A stretch of 64,000 nt of DNA from Entomortierella parvispora (Eukaryota; Mortierellomycota; Mortierellomycetes; Mortierellales; Mortierellaceae). Positions within the stretch are counted from its first letter, which is position 1. Every line of letters starts with the position of its first letter. Below the pieces are notes generated by a model. The model was not told the origin of the DNA. It saw nothing but the letters and a program-made list of their open reading frames with translations, and did no database searches. The DNA lies in the NCBI GenBank assembly GCA_963573315.1, contig OY752146.1:1674001-1738000 (forward strand). Reading direction: 5' to 3'. This document shows, piece by piece, positions 57,480-64,000 of this stretch. The translations under genes were made by a program, and so were the position numbers.

Positions 57480-60400
57480 ATGGGTAAACAAGTTGTCGAT
57501 CTCGAGCCCGAGACGCCGTTTCACACCTTCTCGGTCGCTCTGACCGAGCAGCACTACGCCACCAGCTCCGTCACAGGTCTTTCTTCGGCCGAGGCTGCCC
57601 TCCGGTTGAAAAAGTATGGCTGCAACGAGCTTCAAGGAGACGGCGGTGTCAAGTGGTACAAAGTCCTCTGGCGCCAGGTCGCCAACGCTCTCGTCGTCAT
57701 TCTTTTGATCGCCACGGTACATACATTTCCAGCCTCTTTCTGCATGCTTCTTGTCTCGATCCTCCACATTACAATTGAGCCAGCTTTTAATCCGTTTTGC
57801 TCTTTTCTTCATGTCCCACACAGGCTCTTGCTTTCGCCACCAAGGATTTCGCCGAAGGAGGAGTTATTCTTTTCATTATTATCATGAATGCTGCTATTGG
57901 TTTCTGGCAAGAGTTCAACGCCGAACAGACCATGGAGGCTCTCCGCAACATGTCTTCGCCCACAGCTCAGGTCATTCGTGATGAGGCTCGTGTGACGATT
58001 CCCAACAACCAGGCCGTTCCTGGCGATGTGATGATCTTTGAGGATGGTGATGTTATTGGAGCCGATTGCCGTCTCTTTGAAGTTTTCAACCTTGAGACTG
58101 ACGAGGCCTTGCTGACTGGAGAGTCCCTCCCCGTCCAAAAGAATTTGGAGCATATCGAAAAGGAGGATGAGGCATTGGGTGATCGTTTGAACATGGTTTT
58201 CGCTTCCACCACCGTCGTCAAGGGTCGTGCCAAAGGTATCGTCACCAACACCGGAATGAAGACTCAGATTGGAAAGATCGCCACCACCTTGATGAACGTT
58301 GATTCCAACGAGCAGACTCCTCTTCAGAAGCGCTTGAACCGTATGGCCTACTTTGTCTTCTTGGCTGCCTTGATCTTGGTCTTGATTGTGTTTGCTGTCC
58401 ACGGTTTCAAGTATTCGAACGAGGTCGCCATCTACGCCATCTCTGTCTCTATTGCCATCATTCCTGAGGGTCTCGTCGCTGTCGTCACCTTGACCATGGC
58501 ATTTGGTGTCTCCCGCATGGCCGAAGTCAAGGCCATTGTCCGTCGTTTGTCCTCTCTTGAATCTCTCGGTGCCGTTACCAACATTTGCTCCGACAAGACC
58601 GGTACTTTGACCCAGTCCAAGATGGTTGCTGTTCGCATGTGGTTCCCCAAGGATGGTTTCTACCGTCTCACTGGTACTGGCTTCGTTCCCGAGGGTGATA
58701 TCTTCCATCAGGGAGAGACTGCCCCCAACGGCGAGTTCTTGGCCCAAGAAGAGCAGGTCCCCACCGGCTCTGGCACCAACCACTACCTCCGTACCATCCA
58801 GGCCGCTTCCCTCTGCAACATGTCCGAGCTCCGTCGCACCCAGAACCCCGAGACCCACGGCGAGTGGACTGCCATTGGTGACCCCACAGAGATTGCTCTC
58901 CAGGTTCTTGCCTACAAGGCTGGTCTGTCCAAGCCCGCTTTGGTCGAGTCTGGATTCGATTTGATTGCCGAGTTCCCTTTCGATTCTTCTGTCAAGCGCA
59001 TGTCTGTCCTTTACAAGTCCCCCACTAACGAGCACCTCATCTTCATGAAGGGTGCTACTGAGCGTGTCCTCCCCTGCTGCAACTACTGGCGCAGCGGCGA
59101 TGATGAGGTCAGCTTTGGCGGTGAGAAGGGCTTGGGTCGTGCTGAATTCGAGGCCATGATCACCGAGAAGATGAACGCCCTCGCTGAGCGTGGTCTTCGT
59201 GTCTTGACCTTGGCCTACCGCAAGTTCCATGCCAAGCCCGGTATGGATCTCGTACACGGTTTGGATCGTGATGAGGTCGAGTCCGAGATGGTCTTCTTGG
59301 GTCTCGTTGGTATCTATGACCCTCCCCGCGCCGAGTCCCGCCCCGCCGTTCTCAAGTGTTATGAAGCTGGTATCCGTGTCCACATGTTGACTGGTGATCA
59401 CCCCTCCACTGCCGCTGCCATTGCCAAGGAGGTTGCTATTATTCCTGAGGATGTCAATGTTGTCAACAACCCTTTGATTATGACTGCTGGTCAGTTTGAT
59501 GCCATGACTGATGCCGAGGTCGATGCCTTGGCAGAGTTGCCCCGTGTTGTCGCTCGCTGCTCGCCCAACACCAAGGTCAAAATGATTGCCGCCCTTCATC
59601 GTCGCGATCTCTTTGCCACCATGACTGGTGATGGTGTCAACGATTCCCCCTCCCTCAAGGCTGCCAACGTCGGCATTGCCATGGGTCAATCCGGTTCCGA
59701 TGTCGCCAAGCAGGCCGCCGATATTGTCTTGACCGACGACAACTTTGCCACGATCGTCCAGGCCGTTGCCGAAGGTCGTCGTATGTTTGCCAACATTCAA
59801 AAGTTTGTCCAGCATCTCATGTCCGCCAACGTGGCCGAGATTGTTGTCTTGATCATTGGTTTGGCCTTCAAGGACAGTGATGGTAACGCCGTCTTCCCCA
59901 TGAGTGCCGTCGAGATCTTGTTCTTGAACATGATCACCTCTTCTCCTCCTGCCATGGGTCTCGGTCTCGAGCCCCCAAGTGATTCCAACATGCGTGAGCC
60001 CCCACGTTCGGCCAAGCAAGGTCTTTTCTCCTTTGAGGTGGTCATGGATACTTTTGTCTACGGTCTTGCCATGGGCGCTCTTTCGTTCGCCAACTTTTGT
60101 ATCGTCATCTTTGGTTTCAACAATGGCAACTTGGGCTCCGAGTGCAACGCTCACTACTCGACTGCATGCGATGGTGTATTCAAGGCTCGTGCCACTGCTT
60201 ACGCTTGCTTGACCCTGTTGATCTTGGCCCATGCCATCAATTGCCGTTCCCTTCGCGAGCCCGGCTGGACTCGTGCCAACTTGTCAACCTTGCGCCAAAA
60301 CCGTATGTTGTGGTTGTCGATCTTGGTCGGTGTCGTCTTGGTCTTCCCCATGCTCTATATCCCTGGATTGAACCACAACGTCTTCAAGCACTCTGGCTTG

Positions 60401-60577
60401 ACCTACGAGTGGGGTTTCGTCCTCGCCGCCGTCTTTATCTTTATTGCTTTTGCTGAGATCTACAAGATGATCAAGCGTAATGTCATGAAGCCCTTGTACC
60501 TCGAGACTAGCCTTGAGCTCGAGATGCAGCGCATGCGCACCTGCAGCGACTCTCTCTATGATGAGGCCAAGAAGTAA
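57480..60577 (+). CDS. P-type cation ATPase, IID/ENA class (Na+/K+/Li+ efflux)
   Basis: Cation pump energised by an aspartyl-phosphate intermediate. Exons: 57480-57716 and 57824-60577; 2991 nt, 996 aa, in phase. The cation ATPase N-terminal domain (FHTFSVALTEQHYATSSVTG) is followed by M1-M2 (VVILLIAT, ALAFATKDFAEGGVILFIII), DEALLTGESLPVQKN, M4 (AISVSIAIIPEGLVAVVTLTM) and the phosphorylation site ICSDKTGTLTQSKM with Asp336. The nucleotide-binding loop shows FDSSVKRMSVLY and FMKGATERVLP. The hinge has MLTGDHPSTAAAIA and MTGDGVNDSPSLKAANVG. C-terminal helices include FLNMITSSPPAMGLGLEP. The FWQEFNAEQTMEALRNMSSP and VTNICSDKTGT contexts fit ENA-type pumps better than SERCA or animal Na/K-ATPase. 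Codon use is strongly biased to C-ending and TTG codons, as in highly expressed genes. Confidence 0.95.
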
Positions 60578-61951
60578 TTTTTTGTAGCATTTTCATCTTT
60601 GCATCTTGCACCCATCGGCACCCCTACTTTCATTAAAAAGTTGTATCATATTGTTTCCTACCGAAAAAAGTACCCTTGTGTTGTCTTGTAGGACCTCATT
60701 GCACTCGTTGGCCAATTGTTTGTGGTTCACGCCCTTTGATGAACAAAAAGAGATGTCTTGTTTTCTTTTATCAGCGAGTGGGATGATCTTGCCCGCCTTT
60801 GAGCGCGTTGTACTCTCATCACGGTTGCAAATCACGTTGATTGTGATAGACGTATTGGAAAGAAAGTCCCTGTGGACAAAACGGCGAAAAACAGAAGGAG
60901 GGAAGAGTGAGATGGGTGTAGACCGGGTCCCAGTGATCTTTGAAGACGCGTTCCTTGATCGCGATGGTATCATTTTTACCCATTTCTTTTTGTTAGTTTT
61001 GTTGCCATATGTTGTGAACTGCCCAATTGTCACTTTGGGCGTCTTTGCCCTGTTTTCATTCATTGTGCTGTGCCCAAATACCCTTTTCCGGGGCTTTTCT
61101 CGCAGGCGACGCCCATTCCCTGTGCGCGTTCCCCAAAATTAAGGTTGGTGGGACAGAGCGCCAATCGCACCATAGTGGGCGACCATGTCGCGAAATGACT
61201 ATTGGTTAGGCCATAGCGGAGTAACGGACGGTTGTTAGTACCGAGACAGATATGATTTTTTTTTTCTCGGACAGACGGAGCACAAAGAGAGAGAGAGAGA
61301 GAGAGATGTCAAGCGAAAGAGAGACAGCTGGGAGTCGAGAATCTGGCCACACTGGCTGCCCGCCTCTGGAGGATGGATCACACCTGGGGCCGGAGTCATC
61401 CAAAGAATCATAGGCACCCAATGGAGAGGACTCTGGCAAACATTTATCCTCAATTATCGCTGAAAGAAAACTATGGCGGGAGAAAGATCTCTTGATCCAA
61501 GCGCGGTGAATGGTCTCCTATCCCAATCAAGGTTTCCCTTCGCCCGGACTTTTGCGTTTTGTTACTGCTTTGACGTTGCGCTGAAACCATGCTCAGGTTG
61601 CCTGGCAATTGAGGAGAAAAAGGTGTGATCACAATCTTTACGGTTCTCACCCTCCAGATTCCGATGAGTTAAGAAACAAAAGGTACACGAAACGTTTGTA
61701 TAAAAGGGCCCACCGACTTTTTTTCTTTTCCTTCACCCACACCTCATAGAGTTCACTCCTGAGTTTATAGATCAACTCCTTGCATCTCGTCCACCTCCTA
61801 CATCCCTGTCTCTCTCTTCTCTCCACCGCTTTTGATCACCATACTCTCCCTCTCTTCTCGACAAAACTACGTTTGATCACCTCCACAAAAGCTCTCTTTC
61901 TCCACTTCTCGCGAACGCTACAAAGCAAAACAAGAGTGAAGAGTGAACGCC
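60578..61951. promoter_or_regulatory. ATPase 3' flank / MFS permease promoter with TATA box
   Basis: A 1.37-kb interval. TATAAAAG at 61699-61706 lies 253 bp upstream of the permease ATG and is the clearest TATA box in the window; a CT-rich leader follows. A 178-codon plus-strand frame (60606-61142) and a minus-strand frame opposite it (61063-60593) show no domain. Confidence 0.55.
61699..61706 (+). promoter_or_regulatory. TATA box of the MFS permease gene
   Basis: TATAAAAG with GC-rich flanks, 253 bp before the ATG and upstream of a CT-rich leader. Confidence 0.65.
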
Positions 61952-63747
61952 ATGTCAAAATACTTGGATTTCAAGGACGACCTTGAACGGAGGCGACACA
62001 GCCATGACACAACGACCCTCGACGGGGCAGATTCAATGGACGAGCGGTTACGGATCCAGGGCGAGAAAAACCCTTACTACGTTCATGAGCTGACCTGGAC
62101 AGAGGCCGAAGAAAAGGAGATTGTCCGGACTTTTGACTTCAAGATCTTGGCTTGGATCGGCGTCATGTGTATGTTCTCTTTGTCTGCGTCCGAGTGCATT
62201 TGTTTGTTATTTTTTATTTTTGAAAAACTCACAGGCCTCACCTTACTCTTTTTTGTTTGTTTTTTACTCAGTCTTCTTCATGCAATTGGATCGAGGCAAC
62301 ATGGCCAACGCGCTCACGGACAACTTTATGGAGGATCTCAACATCGATCTCAACACTGTCACCTTGGGCTCAACCATCTTTACTAGTTTTTTCTGTGTGT
62401 TCGAGATTCCCTCCAATATGGTCATTCGTCGAGCAGGACCCCAGCGTTGGATCCCATTCCTCATGCTGTGCTGGGGTTTGGCAACGGCCGGTCAATTCTT
62501 CCTCAAGGACCGTCTTACCTTTTTGATCTGTCGCGCACTTGTGGGCATGTTTGAGGCAGGATATATCCCAGGCATTGCCATCTACTTGACCTCTTACTAC
62601 AAGCGTCACGAGATGGCCACACGTCTATCCATCTTTTGGTGCACGCTTGCAGTCGCTAACGCTGTGGCAGGAGTCCTCTCCTTTGGTATCCTCCACATGC
62701 GAGGAGTGGCAGGAAAAGCTGGATGGCGCTGGCTGTTCTTGTTTGAAGGTCTGACCACGGTTTTGATCGGCGCCCTTTCCTTCTTCATCTTGCCCGAAGG
62801 CCCAACAAAGACCCGAGGTGGATTCCGTTTCAATGGTTATCTCTCTGACCGCCAGGAGCAGATTGCCATCACTCGTTTGATCCGGGATGATCCCACCAAA
62901 TCCGAGACCAGCAAGGGCGTAGTACCTTTCAAGCAGCTCATGGGGGCCTTGACGAGTCCCAAGATCTGGCCAAATATCTTGATTGGCTTTTTTGGTCTCT
63001 TGCCCTTCAACCCTTTGACGATCTTGTCGCCGTTGATTATCAAGAACCTGAACTTGGGTGTAGCCCCCTTGGTCTCAAACCTGTTGGTGATCCCCGGCTA
63101 TGTGATCTCATTGTCCATCATGACTTTTGTGAGTTGGAGCTCGGACAAGCACAACGAGCGTGCGTTCCATGGTGCCGTCGCAAGTACTTACTACGCTATC
63201 TGCCTGCTGATTCTGGCCGTTTTGCCCGAGGACGCCAGCAAGTTTAGCTTGTATTTTGCCTTGATCTTTGCCATGGGTGGGCAAACGTGCTGGCATCCGG
63301 TCAACGTAAGAACCTTTACTACCTTTACTTGATTGGTTCTATTCTATTTCACAAGATGACTAACCTTCTTGATCCCTTCTCTTCAAAAAACAAAAAAAAA
63401 AAAATCTTTTTTGTTAGGCTGCTTGGATTGCAGGAAACACGGCCCCTGTTGGCAAACGGTCAATTGCGTTAGCCATGTACATCATTTCGGTCAATGCTTG
63501 CGATATGGTCTCTGTGAACCTGTTCCGGGACAAGGACGCGCCTCGTTTCATCACGGGATTCTGGATCCTCTTTGGTGCGATCGTGTTCACGATCGTACTG
63601 TTCATCTTTCAAAGATATCATCTCAAACATATCAACGCACAGAGAGAACAAAAGACGAGGCATTGGACTGCGGCGGATTGGAAACACTATGACGAGACCA
63701 CAAAAGACGAGGGCGACGATCGCCTTGACTTTAGATATCTTTATTAA
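61952..63747 (+). CDS. MFS permease, Dal5/anion:cation symporter-like
   Basis: Major facilitator transporter of the allantoate permease (Dal5/Tna1) family, which imports organic anions such as allantoate, nicotinate or vitamins. Exons: 61952-62168, 62272-63305, 63418-63747; 1581 nt, 526 aa, in phase. The cytosolic N-terminus ends in LTWTEAEEKEIVRTFDFKIL, typical of this family. M1 continues FFFMQLDRGNMANALTDNFMEDLN, with the DRGNxxNA motif. Then IFTSFFCVFEIPSNMVIRRAGPQRW, CRALVGMFEAGYIPGIAIYLTSYYKRHE and GKAGWRWLFLFEG follow. The C-terminal half shows LSPLIIKNLNLG, WHPVN joined to AAWIAGNTAPVGKRSIALAM and IFQRYHLKHINAQREQ. The TATA box 253 bp upstream suggests inducible expression. The substrate is not deducible. 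Confidence 0.93.
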
Positions 63748-64000
63748 AATATCAAACAGAACATTACTCTACTTTCTTTTTTGTGTGTGAAAATGAGGAC
63801 TGTGGTGGGCCAAGAGTGTATGTAGAAGCAACAAGGAGAGCATCAACGGCCGCCCAGGGCTAGAGGATTGCCTGCAGTGTGGATTCACCGATATCCAGCG
63901 GTGTTAGAGTTGGGTGTAGACCATGTTTCCGGCTGATGCAGGCGAGCCGCCAGAGTCATGCAGCCGGGAAGGTGGCCGAAAAACAGAGTTTATTGCTCAG
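63748..64000. other. 3' flank of the MFS gene to window end
   Basis: 253 bp of presumptive 3' UTR and spacer with attaaaatatc just after the stop. Nothing else seen. Confidence 0.4.

Noticed and set aside
57809-60232. 807-codon antisense open frame as a gene.
   Set aside because: It mirrors a conserved P-type ATPase, has Gly/Asp/His-rich shadow composition and no domain; explained by codon bias of the sense gene.
60593-61142. Overlapping 178- and 156-codon frames on both strands after the ATPase.
   Set aside because: Both lie in the 3' flank, neither has a domain, and they overlap each other; probably chance.

Overview
This window looks like chromosomal DNA of an early-diverging fungus, most probably a Mucoromycota/Mortierellomycotina-type mould. 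The evidence is indirect. Every gene is eukaryotic, most have several short introns (about 60-200 nt) with clear GT..AG borders, promoters are CT-rich, poly-T/A tracts are long, and the families are fungal (Atg11, Imp1, ENA-type P-ATPase, Dal5-like MFS, GPI-anchored secreted proteins). The species is an inference from style; no marker gene is present. All exon models below were built by eye from splice consensus, protein-family conservation and phase. In every intron-containing model the exons sum to a multiple of three.

Layout. 0.2-8.4 kb, minus strand: mitochondrial malonyl-CoA:ACP transacylase (MCT1), retromer VPS35, and a small YbjQ/UPF0145-type protein. 9.1-11.1 kb, plus: IFRD-family protein. 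11.8-13.1 kb, minus: Cys-rich, probably GPI-anchored secreted protein of unknown function, followed by a 3.2 kb stretch with no convincing gene. 16.3-19.4 kb: divergent pair of mitochondrial genes, an SLC25 carrier (minus) and inner membrane peptidase IMP1 (plus). 20.3-30.7 kb, plus: GPI-anchored aspartic protease, SUN-domain protein, NIPA-type magnesium transporter, sterol desaturase/fatty acid hydroxylase. 31.0-31.6 kb, minus: AcpS-type phosphopantetheinyl transferase. 32.8-39.9 kb, plus: very large ATG11. 40.7-40.9 kb, minus: orphan 74-residue basic protein. About 42.0-42.3 kb: decayed MULE-type transposase relic. 42.8-63.7 kb, all plus: SMG7/EBS1-like protein, copper-radical (glyoxal) oxidase with a chitin-binding-like Cys motif, serine carboxypeptidase, alpha-arrestin, ENA-type cation ATPase, Dal5-like MFS permease.

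How the genes relate. There is no biosynthetic cluster; this is a mixed housekeeping neighbourhood. Some themes recur. One is mitochondria: MCT1 and the phosphopantetheinyl transferase fit the type II fatty-acid pathway, and the SLC25 carrier and IMP1 share a divergent promoter. A second is membrane traffic and degradation: VPS35, ATG11, alpha-arrestin. A third is the cell surface and secretion: aspartic protease, Cys-rich GPI protein, glyoxal oxidase, carboxypeptidase. A fourth is cation transport: NIPA, ENA.

Most noteworthy: two GC-AG introns supported by conserved reading frame; exons of 22, 23 and 46 nt that carry family signatures; a 978-nt intron in MCT1; acidic insertions in VPS35 and the carboxypeptidase; a perfect (TC)60 array inside an intron; a 400-residue low-complexity tail on ATG11; and E-box-like TCACRTGA motifs in several promoters. 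I did not find a clearly new multi-gene system. I found no tRNA, rRNA or CRISPR features.
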